A stretch of 64,000 nucleotides of DNA, from assembly GCA_963810615.1 (NCBI GenBank), contig CAWEOA010000008.1, positions 1,063,325 through 1,127,324 of the forward strand, given 5' to 3'. Position 1 is the first letter of the stretch; each line of letters begins with the position of its first letter. The notes beneath the pieces were generated by a model. The model was given only the letters and a program-made list of their open reading frames with translations, made no database searches and was not told where the DNA came from. Source of the DNA: JARRQJ01 sp963810615 (lineage in GTDB: Bacteria; Pseudomonadota; Gammaproteobacteria; DRLM01). The translations under genes were made by a program, and so were the position numbers. Positions 33,926 to 42,983 of the stretch are shown piece after piece.

Positions 33926-33996
33926 AAAACGCAAGCGCTTATAACTATACTTTCTGTGATGGGCTTTGCTAAACTCCGCTCCACGATGGTCAAAAT

Positions 33997-34012
33997 TGTG
34001 ACGCTGTGCACA
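33997..34012. promoter_or_regulatory. Possible CRP/Vfr-type binding site
   Basis: TGTGA-N6-GCACA differs from the CRP consensus TGTGA-N6-TCACA at one position. It lies 175 bases upstream of the SLT-domain gene. A single match of this length can occur by chance. Confidence 0.3.
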
Positions 34013-34186
34013 CTTTTGTCACCTTGAGGCAACACTGAGTGGTGGAAACATAGACAGGATTTAGCGGGTACGCAGGCAGCGATAGTCGTAACGGAGGTAA
34101 GGACTCACGACACCCGGCGGCAGTTGATTATCAGGCAACTGCTGCCTAAATGGCCGAGAAGACGAACCAAAAGTGGAGGCTAGGCC

Positions 34187-35005
34187 GTGAAGCCCATTAA
34201 AGTAAACACCCATCATTATTCGAAGACGGGGTATCTGTCTCGGTTGTTGATGTTCTCCACCCCTATTGCCCTGGCCTGTATCCTGTCGCAAATGTCTGCT
34301 TCCTATTCTATCGAGGTTCTGGGGGACGAGGTTAATCTGAATTGTGCCGTCGATGACGATGGTAGCGCCGATGTTCAAGCCACCGCGGCACAGGATTTCT
34401 TTGATACTTCATGGCTCCCCAGCCGCGGCGATTTCCGGATGGTGGCCAATAACCAGCCCAGTGAGACCATGTGGAATCCCCTGGGGAAGGGCTGGCTTAC
34501 CCCGGAACAGATCGACTTGCTGGGGCTGGCCTATAGCATCGGCTATCAAGACGGCGGGGAGGCCCATGCCCGCTTGGTGCAGGCGGTCATGCTGCAAGAG
34601 ACCATCGCCGGTCTGTTGGGTCGTCTCGGGCATTTGTCTGCGCCGCTCGGCAAGCGCTCCTATGGGGTGATGCAGGTGAAGGTGGTGGCGGCCCGCGATG
34701 TGTTGCGTCTCCATCCGGAGTTGGGGAAGTTTCACACCGATGATCAGTTGATCACCCGCTTGATCACCGACGATGAATTCAATATCCGTGTTGGTTCCGC
34801 CTACCTCAAATTTCTGCGCCGGCACAAGCATAGCGACCAAAAGGCCCTGGTGGCCTACAACATCGGTATGAATGCCGCACGCCGGGTGATGGATGCCGCC
34901 GACTTTAAGTATGTGCGGAAAGTCGAGCGCTATATGGCCGTAGTGGTACCGCGTTATAACAACAAATTTCCCGCTGCCGACGCGCTGCATATCGCCAGCA
35001 TGTAG
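34187..35005 (+). CDS. Exported lytic transglycosylase-like (SLT-fold) protein
   Basis: A 272-residue protein with a hydrophobic N-terminal segment (about residues 18-38, signal or anchor) and a C-terminal lysozyme-like SLT domain (about 120-260). It has the pattern VQAVMLQETIAG, KRSYGVMQVK, NIRVGSAYLKFLRRHK and ALVAYNIGMNAARRV. The putative catalytic Glu is in LQET, where classical enzymes have ES; YGVMQ and AYNIG correspond to GLMQ and AYNAG. It would act on peptidoglycan in the periplasm. The GTG start has GGAGG 8 bases upstream. It is convergent with the following redoxin gene, with a 27-base gap. Confidence 0.8.
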   Translation: MKPIKVNTHHYSKTGYLSRLLMFSTPIALACILSQMSASYSIEVLGDEVNLNCAVDDDGSADVQATAAQDFFDTSWLPSRGDFRMVANNQPSETMWNPLGKGWLTPEQIDLLGLAYSIGYQDGGEAHARLVQAVMLQETIAGLLGRLGHLSAPLGKRSYGVMQVKVVAARDVLRLHPELGKFHTDDQLITRLITDDEFNIRVGSAYLKFLRRHKHSDQKALVAYNIGMNAARRVMDAADFKYVRKVERYMAVVVPRYNNKFPAADALHIASM

Positions 35006-35032
35006 TCTCGGCGGCTGTTGCTCGCCGGGGAA

Positions 35033-35608
35033 TCACGCGTAATTTGGCTCGTTTCCCGCTTTCCATTTGATATTGCAGCCTACGCTGGGTTGCTGATCGC
35101 CACCGATGGTCTTGCCCGCCAACACGGCATCGAGCGCCGCGCGGAGATCCTTTCCCGTCAGGGGAAGATTGTTGCCGGGACGGCTGTCGTCGAATTGTCC
35201 CCGATATACCAGCTTGCGATTCTTGTCGAAGAGAAAGAAATCCGGTGTGCAGGCGGCGTGATAGGCCTTGGCGGTCTCTTGTGTCGCATCATAGAGATAG
35301 GGAAAGGTGTAGCCCGCGCTGGCGACTTCATCGACCATCTTTTCCGGACTGTCATCGATGTATCTTTCGGCATCATTAGAGTTAATCCCTACCGTCGCCA
35401 CTCCCTTGGGTTGATACTCCCGTGCTAATTCCGCAAGGGCGGGGCGGATATGTTTTACGTAGGGACAGTGGTTGCACATAAACACCACCAGCAGGGCCGA
35501 TGCATCTTTGAAGTCATCCAGCGATATCAATCGGCCAGTGGTGTCTGTAAGTCGGAAATTCGGGGCGGGCGTACCCAGTTTCAACATGATGGATGGTGTC
35601 AAGGCCAT
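35033..35608 (-). CDS. Thioredoxin-like redoxin (AhpC/TSA-type fold) with CNHC motif
   Basis: A 191-residue cytoplasmic redoxin-family protein. GTPAPNFRLTDTTGRLISL is the family opening and FMCNHCPYVKHI carries a CxxC pair (Cys45, Cys48). GINSNDAERYIDDSPEKM and CTPDFFLFDKNRKLVYRGQ follow. Proteins of this type are widespread but their reductant and substrate are mostly unknown. The ATG at 35608 has AAGGAG 9 bases upstream, deciding against a longer frame to 35671. Confidence 0.88.
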   Translation of the reverse strand: MALTPSIMLKLGTPAPNFRLTDTTGRLISLDDFKDASALLVVFMCNHCPYVKHIRPALAELAREYQPKGVATVGINSNDAERYIDDSPEKMVDEVASAGYTFPYLYDATQETAKAYHAACTPDFFLFDKNRKLVYRGQFDDSRPGNNLPLTGKDLRAALDAVLAGKTIGGDQQPSVGCNIKWKAGNEPNYA

Positions 35609-35784
35609 GACTGCATTCTCCTTGAAGAGTCGGAATCTTTGCAAAGCGGGAAATCGACAGTGTATGCCCAAGCCCGGCGGGCTACAAGCGCGTGCCCTGT
35701 GGGATGGCCGGAGACATTTCAGCGCTTCTCAAGGGCAAAAAGCCAATGTATAAAGATATTTTATAACCAGCGAGGAGAAGATGC

Positions 35785-36030
35785 TTGACCGGCCAGGACG
35801 CTAAATCGAGTAGGGTCAGATTTGCGCTGAACATCCCTCAGGATGTGCTTCTATCCTATTACGAAGGCACGGCGCGGGCCGTGGTGGTCAAGTCCCTGGA
35901 TGGCCGCAGCATACAATTTCCCGCTAATGTCTTGCGCCAATTCGTGACGGGTGACGGCGTGCAGGGGGTTTTTGAGATGGAATTCGATGCAAACAATAAG
36001 TTCGTGGGCTTGCACCGAGTCAGAGATTAG
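35785..36030 (+). CDS. DUF2835 family protein
   Basis: An 81-residue protein: RVRFALNIPQDVLLSYYEGTARAVVVKSLDGRSIQFPANVLRQFVT and FEMEFDANNKFVGLHRV match DUF2835, a small gammaproteobacterial family of unknown function. The start is a TTG at 35785 with AGGAG 7 bases upstream. An ATG 4 bases earlier is in another frame and stops after seven codons. It may be cytoplasmic and RNA- or protein-binding, but nothing here shows that. Confidence 0.82.
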   Translation: MTGQDAKSSRVRFALNIPQDVLLSYYEGTARAVVVKSLDGRSIQFPANVLRQFVTGDGVQGVFEMEFDANNKFVGLHRVRD

Positions 36031-36070
36031 CCGCGCAGCTGCCGGGTTGAATCGCATGTCAGATCAGTGA

Positions 36071-36326
36071 ATTCATGTCGGCACGTCGGGGTGGTCATAT
36101 GCACGTCTGCAGGGGCTATTTTATCCTGAGGGGTTGACCTCGAATCAGCGGCTTACTTATTACCAGCAATATTCTCGAACGGTCGAAATCAGCGGAGTCG
36201 ACAGCGTACTGGCGCCGGGCGGGACACGAAGTCTATTGCTACTTCGACAATGATGAAGACGCCTATGCCGTGCAGGATGCAACGCGCTTGCACGGCATTC
36301 TACAGGCGAACGATCCGCTAAGGTGA
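36071..36326 (+). pseudogene. DUF72 (YecE-like) gene remnant with a large internal deletion and frameshift
   Basis: From 36077 the frame reads VGTSGWSYARLQGLFYPEG and ends near RTVEI, the N-terminus of DUF72 proteins. In another frame, from about 36204 to the TGA at 36324-36326, it reads AYWRRAGHEVYCYFDND and then DATRLHGIL, the DUF72 C-terminus. The two conserved ends are joined within a few bases near 36190, so about 180 middle residues are lost. A stop lies just before the N-terminal piece and no start codon remains. The end overlaps the 3' end of the propeller gene on the other strand by 9 bases. Confidence 0.85.
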
Positions 36327-37460
36327 GCCCACGGCGCCGATGGTGAGGGCGTAGGGTCCGGGCTCCGCTTTAAATGGAGAACCTGGAATTTTGCTTAAAG
36401 CACCGCTATCCGGGTTCATTTGGTAGGCGGAGATGGTGCCGGCGCCGTTGTCGGCTATGTAGACATAATTATCTTTCGGATCGACGACTACCGCGTACGG
36501 AAACCACCCGGTCGCATAGGGTGATCCCGGGATTTCCGTGAGCGCTCCGGTTTTTATATCCCGCTTGAAGGCGGACACGTTATGGCTGCCCCAGTTTGCG
36601 ACATAGACAAAACGGTTGGTGGGGTCTACCGTCACCGAATAGGGTTGGGATCCCGCCACAAACGGCGAGCCGGCGATTTCGCTCAAGTCGCCGCTGGCGG
36701 CATCGATCCGGAAGACCGAAACAGTGGCTGTTCCATAATTCGCTACATATAGAAAACGATTGCCCTTGGAGACCGACATGTAGATGGGGTGCAGATCGGT
36801 TTTGGCGGTCTTGGTCACCGGGAGCAGGGCGCCGGACTGCTGGTCGATGCGATAGGCATTGACGGAATCGCCGTTGAAATTCGACACGAAAGCAAATTTT
36901 CCGTTGGGCGATACGGTCACCGAAATGGGGTGTGCTCCGGTCCGTACCGGTTGGCCAGATTTTGTCAGGGCACCCGACGTGGCGTCGACTTTGTACGAAG
37001 TGACGATATTGCCATCTTCGTTTGTGATGTAGGCAAAACGGTCATCGGGTGTGATGGTGATCGCGTCGGGATAAATGCCGACCTTAAACGGCGATCCGGA
37101 TACGGGGCGGAGACTGCCGTTTTCAGGGTCAATCGCGTATGCGGATATATTCGCCGAACCTTGATTGGCGGCATAGACGAACCTATGGTTCGAAGACATG
37201 GTGATCGCTACGGGGTAATGGCCGGAAATAAACGGGGATCCGGGGAGCTTGACCAGCTTGCCGTCTTTTAGGTCAATACGATAACCCGAGACATTTTCGG
37301 CCGCTTGATTGGCGGCGTAGATAAACTCGGCATGGCTGCCGGATTTTGATAATGAAGAAACAGTGGTGGTGCTGGCCGGTGTTACTGTCGCGCTCAGCAC
37401 GAATGGGGCCACGACGACGCCCATCCATAGAGGGCGAGCAGGCATTTTTCTAGTAGTCAT
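36318..37460 (-). CDS. Secreted seven-bladed beta-propeller (lactonase/YncE-like) protein
   Basis: A 380-residue protein with a signal peptide (MGVVVAPFVLSATVTPAS) and seven tandem repeats of about 45 residues. Each has the strand pattern xRFVYVANxGSxNVSAYxID, a loop GxLxxIPGSPF and a following PYxVTVDP; seven copies close one propeller. It matches the 6-phosphogluconolactonase-like/YncE beta-propeller family. Export and the loss of obvious active-site residues argue for a binding rather than a metabolic role, which is inference. GAGGA lies 9-10 bases before the ATG at 37460. Confidence 0.87.
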   Translation of the reverse strand: MTTRKMPARPLWMGVVVAPFVLSATVTPASTTTVSSLSKSGSHAEFIYAANQAAENVSGYRIDLKDGKLVKLPGSPFISGHYPVAITMSSNHRFVYAANQGSANISAYAIDPENGSLRPVSGSPFKVGIYPDAITITPDDRFAYITNEDGNIVTSYKVDATSGALTKSGQPVRTGAHPISVTVSPNGKFAFVSNFNGDSVNAYRIDQQSGALLPVTKTAKTDLHPIYMSVSKGNRFLYVANYGTATVSVFRIDAASGDLSEIAGSPFVAGSQPYSVTVDPTNRFVYVANWGSHNVSAFKRDIKTGALTEIPGSPYATGWFPYAVVVDPKDNYVYIADNGAGTISAYQMNPDSGALSKIPGSPFKAEPGPYALTIGAVGSP

Positions 37461-38038
37461 TCGAGATTATCCTCTTGAGTTAATGGCGATGTTGTTTTGT
37501 TATTCGGCTATTTTATATTGTATATAAGTTAATGCAGCAGATTTCGTGGCAACTATAATCGCAAGTTGCCATGCAGCTCAAGCAGTGGAGTCGAAGTGCG
37601 AGGTATATTCAGGGAGATCACTTAATTTAACGAGGGCCTTGTGAAGTACAGCGCAAAGATCGAATTCTACAGAGATAGCCGATTAGCATGCGAAAGCGTG
37701 CTTAGAGGATCTCGATTTTCGCATAATTTCAGTTCCGCCATAGGCAGCAGGGCGGCACTGAAGAAATCCTGGCAGCGCATAACTATCTTACCCGCTGCGG
37801 AATCACCTAACCTATCCCAGAGAGGGGGGAGTAAAGGTATATGCCGTCTATCTCCTCAGAGCAGACCCCATTTCACTCATGTTTATCGCATGCAAGTTGC
37901 TAAAGCGCCGCCTGTAAATAACGTTTGAGAGCATTAGTAGGAAATTAAATGCGGTAATATGCCAATATTAGATTAAGGATCGGTGAGATAAAGCTGTTAT
38001 GCGTGACTAATCTTTAATATGATCCTGATAATCAATGC
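37461..38038. other. Intergenic region, no convincing gene
   Basis: About 578 bp between divergent genes. A 95-codon plus frame starting at a GTG (37641) has low-complexity, unconserved-looking sequence and is not called. The region is AT-rich near both ends, as expected for promoters. Confidence 0.4.
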
Positions 38039-41000
38039 GTGCGAGTGCGGGAGGGGATCCTGAGCACTATCAAGGAAGAGCGTCGGTTAAATTCAGTCGG
38101 TGTGCTGATCATGATCATTCTGACGGTTAGCGCCGGAATGATGGTTTATTTCGTGATGCAGCGCCAGTCGGAGGACTTCCTGAAAAAAGGTCTGGAGGCG
38201 GCTCTGCAGGTTCGAATTGAACATCTTGTCCTTACTATAAAAAGCGGAATCGATAAGTCCGCTGCAATTGCGACCCGGCCGTTCCTTGTTGATGAGATGA
38301 AGCTCATCGATAAGGATAAGTCCAGCCAAAAGGCGCGTAGAGAATTTATTCGTGCCGCAAAGGCCGGACTGCCGAACGGCTTTTCCGCCATTGCCTTCTA
38401 CGATCACGATGGTGATGAGATAGCCAGGGTTGGCGAGTTCAGTTCGAACCCCGAACTCAATATCACTCTAAACGGCCAAGCCGTTGCTTCCAAAAAGACT
38501 AAAACGCGCTCACGCATCTTGAGGGATGGGAGCATGATTCTACGTGTCGATGCCGACATCATGGATGGCGGCGTATTTATCGGAACAGTGAGCACGGAAG
38601 AGAGATTGGGTGGTATCGATGACATGTTTAGCCAGGTCCATGATTTAGGCAAGTCAGCTGAGCTGGCCTTGTGTGCACCGCTGGAGCAAGACATGCAATG
38701 CTTTCCGACTACGCTCAACTCGAAGGTTTTCCCGCGGCTTCCTCGCACGCAAGCGGGAAAGCCGTTGCCGATGGCTTATGCTTTGACGGGGCAGGTGGGT
38801 GTAATCACGGCACGCGATTATCGCAATATAGATGTTGTGGCAGCTTATGGACCGGTTGCCGATCTGGGTTTGGGTTTGGTAATGAAAGTCGATACCAAAG
38901 AGTTATACCAGCCAATTCATAGAGGTATCGAATTTATATTGTTCTTGCTGCTGGTGCTTTTAACGGGTGGAATATTTTTATTGCGTTGGCAAGTGTCGCC
39001 ACTGGTTAACAGGCTGGTGCGATCCGAACGTGATGCGCGGGAAAACTATGATCATTTGCTGGCCAGTGATGCGCATATTCGCGTACTGACAGATGTATCA
39101 CCGGTTGGGATATTCCGTGCGGATGATCAAGGCAACTGCATTTATGTCAATGAACGTTACTGTGAAATAACCGGCCTATCTATGCAGCAGGCCCTTGGTC
39201 AAGGATGGGCCCGTGCCCTGCATCCCGACGATAGCCAGCGTGTAATCGACGCTTGGAGCCAATCGGTGCGGGATAAGCTTCCGTTTAATATCGAGTGTCG
39301 ATACCGTCAACCGGGGGGAGGGGTGGTATGGATACTTGCACAAACGACACGCGAGCTGAATGAGTCCGGCAAGATCAAAGGTTATATTGGAAGCATAACC
39401 GATATCACTGAGCGAAGGCGCGCCGAAGCAGAGCTCAAGACAAGCGAGGAGAAATACCGTTCGATTGTTACGGTCATGGCTGAAGGGATAGTGATTCAGC
39501 AACCCGATCAGGCTATTGTGGCGTGCAATCCCGGTGCGGAAAAAATACTCGGACTCAATGAGGATCAAATCATGGGGCGTACCTCGATTGATCCGCGCTG
39601 GCGTACTATTCATCCGGATGGTGCGCCGTTTCCTGGCGATACACATCCGGCGGTAATCACCTTGAAGACAGGTCAGCCGCAGATCGGTGTCATCATGGGA
39701 GTGTATCGTCCCGATGAGTCGTTGGTGTGGATATCGATAAACAGCCAACCCCTCATTCATCCCGGAGAGCAAAGACCCTATGCAGCGGTTACATCGTTTA
39801 CCGATATTAGCGATCAACTTCGCGCGGAATCGGCACTGAAAAATAGCGAGGAGCGCTATCGTACTATTGTCGAATTAGCGCAAGAAGGTATCTGGCAGGT
39901 CGACGCCATTGGCCGTACCACCTTCGCGAATCGCAAAATGGAGGAGATACTCGGTTATACGGTAGCGGAGATGCAAGGTCAGTCTCTGTTCATGTTCATG
40001 GATGAGGAAAGCAGGAAGATTGCCGAGAAAAATATCGAGCGCCGCCGTCAAGGGGTGACGGAACAGCATGAATTCAAGTTTATCCGCAAGGATGGCGCCG
40101 AAGTATGGACCTTGTTGAATACCTGTCCGTTATTTGACGATCAGGGTCATTATACAGGTGCCTTTGCCATGGTGGCGGATATTAGTGAGCACAAGCGCTG
40201 GGAATCGGCGCTCATTCAGAGTGAAAAAAACTTCCGTTCTCTGATTGAGGATGCCAATGTCGGGGTCCTGGTCCATTATCAGGGTAAGCACGAATTCGCA
40301 AATTCCAAATTGCTCAATATGCTCGGCTATACTCTCGAGGAATTTCGAACCACTGCCATGAAGGATATCGTTCATGACTCTGAATTAGAAAAGGTGGCGA
40401 CGCATTATCGAGCCCGCATGGAGGGTCGAGACGTACCTAACATCTATGACACCATACTTAAAACCAAAAGCGGTGATTCCATCGCGGTGGAATTAACCTC
40501 GACTAAAACAATTTGGGAAGGTAGGTCGGCCGGATTGGTATTGCTGCAAGATATAACCGATCGCTGGCAGGCAGTGGAGCAAATGCGCAAATTATCCAGC
40601 GCCGTTGAGCAGACCGCCGATTCTGTCATCATTACCGATCTGGAAGGCATAATTGAATACGTGAACCAGGGCTTCGAGCATGTCACCGGGTATCGGCGTG
40701 ATGAAGCCGTGGGACAAACGCCTCGCCTTATCAAATCCGATCGGCAAAAGCCGGAATTCTATACGGCCTTGTGGATGAAGATTCGGGATGGCCAGGTATA
40801 TAACGATGTCTTCATAAATCGCCGCAAAGATGGTTCGCTCTACTATGAAGAGAAAACCATCACGCCCCTTAAGGACGCCGAAGGCCGGATTACCCATTTT
40901 GTCTCGACAGGTAAGGATGTCACTGAGCGCATACAGATACAGGAGCGCCTCCAGTATATGGCGCAACATGACGCTCTTACCGATCTACCTAACCGTGTTT

Positions 41001-42232
41001 TGCTATTCGATCGCCTCAATCGGGCACTGGTGCGCGCCCGCCGTCACCGGCGCCTGTTGGCGGTTTTGTTTATCGATTTGGACCGTTTCAAGAACATCAA
41101 TGACAGCCTTGGCCATGAGGCGGGTGATCAGTTGTTGCAGCAGCTTTCTGATCGATTGCGTGGCTGTGTGCGGGGTGATGACACGGTCGCACGCTTTGGC
41201 GGCGATGAATTTGTGATCTTGCTCGACGACGTGGCGCGAGATGGCGATGTTCATGAAGTTGCGCAGAAGGTTCTTGACGAATTGCTGTCGCCATTTATGG
41301 TCGAAAGTCAGCAGTTGTTTATCACCGCCAGTATCGGCGTGAGCCTCTATCCGAATGACGGTGATGACTCCAGTGCCCTACTTAGATACGCCGATGTTGC
41401 TATGTATCGCGCCAAGGAGATCGGCAAGAATACATACCAGTTTTATTCCGCCGAGATGAGTGCGCGTGCCTTCGAACGCTTGACCCTGGAGTCGAGTTTG
41501 AGGTGCGCACTTGAACGCAATGAGTTTCAGCTTTACTACCAACCGCAGGTCAATAGTATGAGCGGGGCGCTGGTGGGTGTCGAGGCATTGCTGCGTTGGA
41601 AGCATCCGGAATTAGGGATGGTTATGCCAGCGGAATTCATGCCGATGCTCGAGGAGACCGGGTTGATTGTCGCTGTCGGGGAGTGGGTATTGAAGACCGC
41701 ATGCACACAATTGCGCGCCTGGCATGATGCCGGTTGGCCGTCGCTGCGTATCGCGGTAAATTTGTCCGCTCGTCAATTCGGAGCGAAGTCGCTAATTGCC
41801 ACGGTAGAGGAGGCTCTTGCACTGATGGGTGGTGATCCGGCACAGCTCGAGCTTGAAATCACTGAAAGTGTTTTTATGCAACATGCAATGGTGACCGCCG
41901 ATACCTTATCCGAGTTGTTCGCGATGGGTTGTCGGTTGGCGATCGATGATTTCGGTACCGGCTATTCTTCATTGGCGTACTTGAAACGGTTTCCGATCAA
42001 TGTGCTAAAGATCGATCATTCCTTCGTTCGTGATATTTCCGATGATAAGGATGATAGGGAAATAGTGAGTACTATTATTGCCATGGCTCACAATCTGATG
42101 ATTGAGGTGGTGGCCGAGGGCGTGGAAACCGAGACGCAAACTGCCTTTTTAAGGGCCTGCGGCTGTGATTTTATGCAAGGTTATTTATTCGGTAGACCGT
42201 TGCCTGCTGAAGAGATTGTGAGTCTTTTTTGA
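38039..42232 (+). CDS. Bifunctional diguanylate cyclase/phosphodiesterase with multiple PAS domains
   Basis: A 1397-residue inner-membrane sensor that makes or breaks cyclic di-GMP. It has a helix at about 20-40, a periplasmic sensor of about 260 residues and a second helix at about 300-320. Five PAS/PAC units start near 350, 475, 607, 732 and 855 (for example GYIGSITDITERRRAE). The GGDEF domain has an intact ARFGGDEF near 1053 and an inhibitory RxxD site (RGDD) five residues before it. The EAL domain (about 1160-1397) has EALLRW, ELEITES and DDFGTGYSSLAYL, all intact. Both activities are therefore possible. The start is uncertain: the GTG at 38039 lacks a ribosome site, and a second GTG is two codons on. 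Confidence 0.92.
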   Translation: MRVREGILSTIKEERRLNSVGVLIMIILTVSAGMMVYFVMQRQSEDFLKKGLEAALQVRIEHLVLTIKSGIDKSAAIATRPFLVDEMKLIDKDKSSQKARREFIRAAKAGLPNGFSAIAFYDHDGDEIARVGEFSSNPELNITLNGQAVASKKTKTRSRILRDGSMILRVDADIMDGGVFIGTVSTEERLGGIDDMFSQVHDLGKSAELALCAPLEQDMQCFPTTLNSKVFPRLPRTQAGKPLPMAYALTGQVGVITARDYRNIDVVAAYGPVADLGLGLVMKVDTKELYQPIHRGIEFILFLLLVLLTGGIFLLRWQVSPLVNRLVRSERDARENYDHLLASDAHIRVLTDVSPVGIFRADDQGNCIYVNERYCEITGLSMQQALGQGWARALHPDDSQRVIDAWSQSVRDKLPFNIECRYRQPGGGVVWILAQTTRELNESGKIKGYIGSITDITERRRAEAELKTSEEKYRSIVTVMAEGIVIQQPDQAIVACNPGAEKILGLNEDQIMGRTSIDPRWRTIHPDGAPFPGDTHPAVITLKTGQPQIGVIMGVYRPDESLVWISINSQPLIHPGEQRPYAAVTSFTDISDQLRAESALKNSEERYRTIVELAQEGIWQVDAIGRTTFANRKMEEILGYTVAEMQGQSLFMFMDEESRKIAEKNIERRRQGVTEQHEFKFIRKDGAEVWTLLNTCPLFDDQGHYTGAFAMVADISEHKRWESALIQSEKNFRSLIEDANVGVLVHYQGKHEFANSKLLNMLGYTLEEFRTTAMKDIVHDSELEKVATHYRARMEGRDVPNIYDTILKTKSGDSIAVELTSTKTIWEGRSAGLVLLQDITDRWQAVEQMRKLSSAVEQTADSVIITDLEGIIEYVNQGFEHVTGYRRDEAVGQTPRLIKSDRQKPEFYTALWMKIRDGQVYNDVFINRRKDGSLYYEEKTITPLKDAEGRITHFVSTGKDVTERIQIQERLQYMAQHDALTDLPNRVLLFDRLNRALVRARRHRRLLAVLFIDLDRFKNINDSLGHEAGDQLLQQLSDRLRGCVRGDDTVARFGGDEFVILLDDVARDGDVHEVAQKVLDELLSPFMVESQQLFITASIGVSLYPNDGDDSSALLRYADVAMYRAKEIGKNTYQFYSAEMSARAFERLTLESSLRCALERNEFQLYYQPQVNSMSGALVGVEALLRWKHPELGMVMPAEFMPMLEETGLIVAVGEWVLKTACTQLRAWHDAGWPSLRIAVNLSARQFGAKSLIATVEEALALMGGDPAQLELEITESVFMQHAMVTADTLSELFAMGCRLAIDDFGTGYSSLAYLKRFPINVLKIDHSFVRDISDDKDDREIVSTIIAMAHNLMIEVVAEGVETETQTAFLRACGCDFMQGYLFGRPLPAEEIVSLF

Positions 42233-42288
42233 GGCCGGTCTTTTTTTCGGAATGACGCCGCGTGGACCTCGGCTGATAGTCGGAATTA

Positions 42289-42939
42289 TCAGAGCATTTC
42301 TCTAAATAAATATTCCTGTATGCCATTGCGCAGTAATACCGACTTGACGACGTTAAATTGAGAAAAATATTTTTTTAAGTCCGTCTGGTTGAAGCGTGGC
42401 GCGGGGCGCGTTGCTTTCGTAGGCGGCTGATATGCTAGTCTGTCATCTGAGATGATTTTATACGGGATGGGTTGCGCCGACATATCCTTTTGCGAATAAA
42501 CCAGCAGATAGATATATGCGCCGGGTTTCAACAGCGGCGCAAGCAGACCGATAAAGGCTTTGCACAGCTCGGGATTCAGATAATTGAAGATATCCCAAGC
42601 GATCACGACATCGATTGATCCGGGGCTTACTCCGGGAGTCCATTGTTCAAACCAATTTGCCAATGCCGCCTTGTCTTCGGCGCTATCCCCTCTGAAGGAC
42701 GAAACCAATTCATGGGTGTCTTCGATAAACAGCCTGCAGCGAAATCGCGATAACACTTCCAGATTGGCGGCTCGAGCGGGACCTAGGTCAAGTATGACCC
42801 ATTTGTGTTCATTGCTCATGATACCCATCAGCGATGCGAACACCGGGCAGTTGGTTTCCTGAATGCCCGACGGTGCTATTCTCGTCTCGAACTTTGCATG
42901 ATTAACCAACATTGCATCAATACCCGCTGTAGCCCACAC
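42289..42939 (-). CDS. Putative class I SAM-dependent methyltransferase
   Basis: A 216-residue protein with a Rossmann-like layout: WVILDLGPARAANLEVL resembles motif I (D-x-G-P) and RCRLFIEDTHEL motif II. SIDVVIAWDIFNYLNPELCKAFIGLLAPLLKPGAYIYLLVY then matches the motif IV-post region of methyltransferases. The substrate is unknown. The GTG at 42939 and the ATG at 42912 are both possible starts with weak ribosome sites. It lies between the c-di-GMP gene (convergent) and the bactofilin gene (same strand, 44-base gap), so it may be co-transcribed with bactofilin. Confidence 0.72.
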   Translation of the reverse strand: MWATAGIDAMLVNHAKFETRIAPSGIQETNCPVFASLMGIMSNEHKWVILDLGPARAANLEVLSRFRCRLFIEDTHELVSSFRGDSAEDKAALANWFEQWTPGVSPGSIDVVIAWDIFNYLNPELCKAFIGLLAPLLKPGAYIYLLVYSQKDMSAQPIPYKIISDDRLAYQPPTKATRPAPRFNQTDLKKYFSQFNVVKSVLLRNGIQEYLFREML

Positions 42940-42983
42940 TCGCGCCGAATAACCAAATCCGAATTACCGCTGCATCGGAGGAT

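Larger units (their letters stand above)
33776..34186. other. Divergent intergenic region with regulatory-looking sequence
   Basis: A 411-bp gap holding an AT palindrome (33906-33925) and a CRP-like site (33997-34012). No gene or RNA was recognised. Confidence 0.45.

Noticed and set aside
37641..37928. 95-codon frame before the c-di-GMP gene
   Set aside because: Starts at GTG with a weak ribosome site and shows no domain, signal or conserved-looking pattern.
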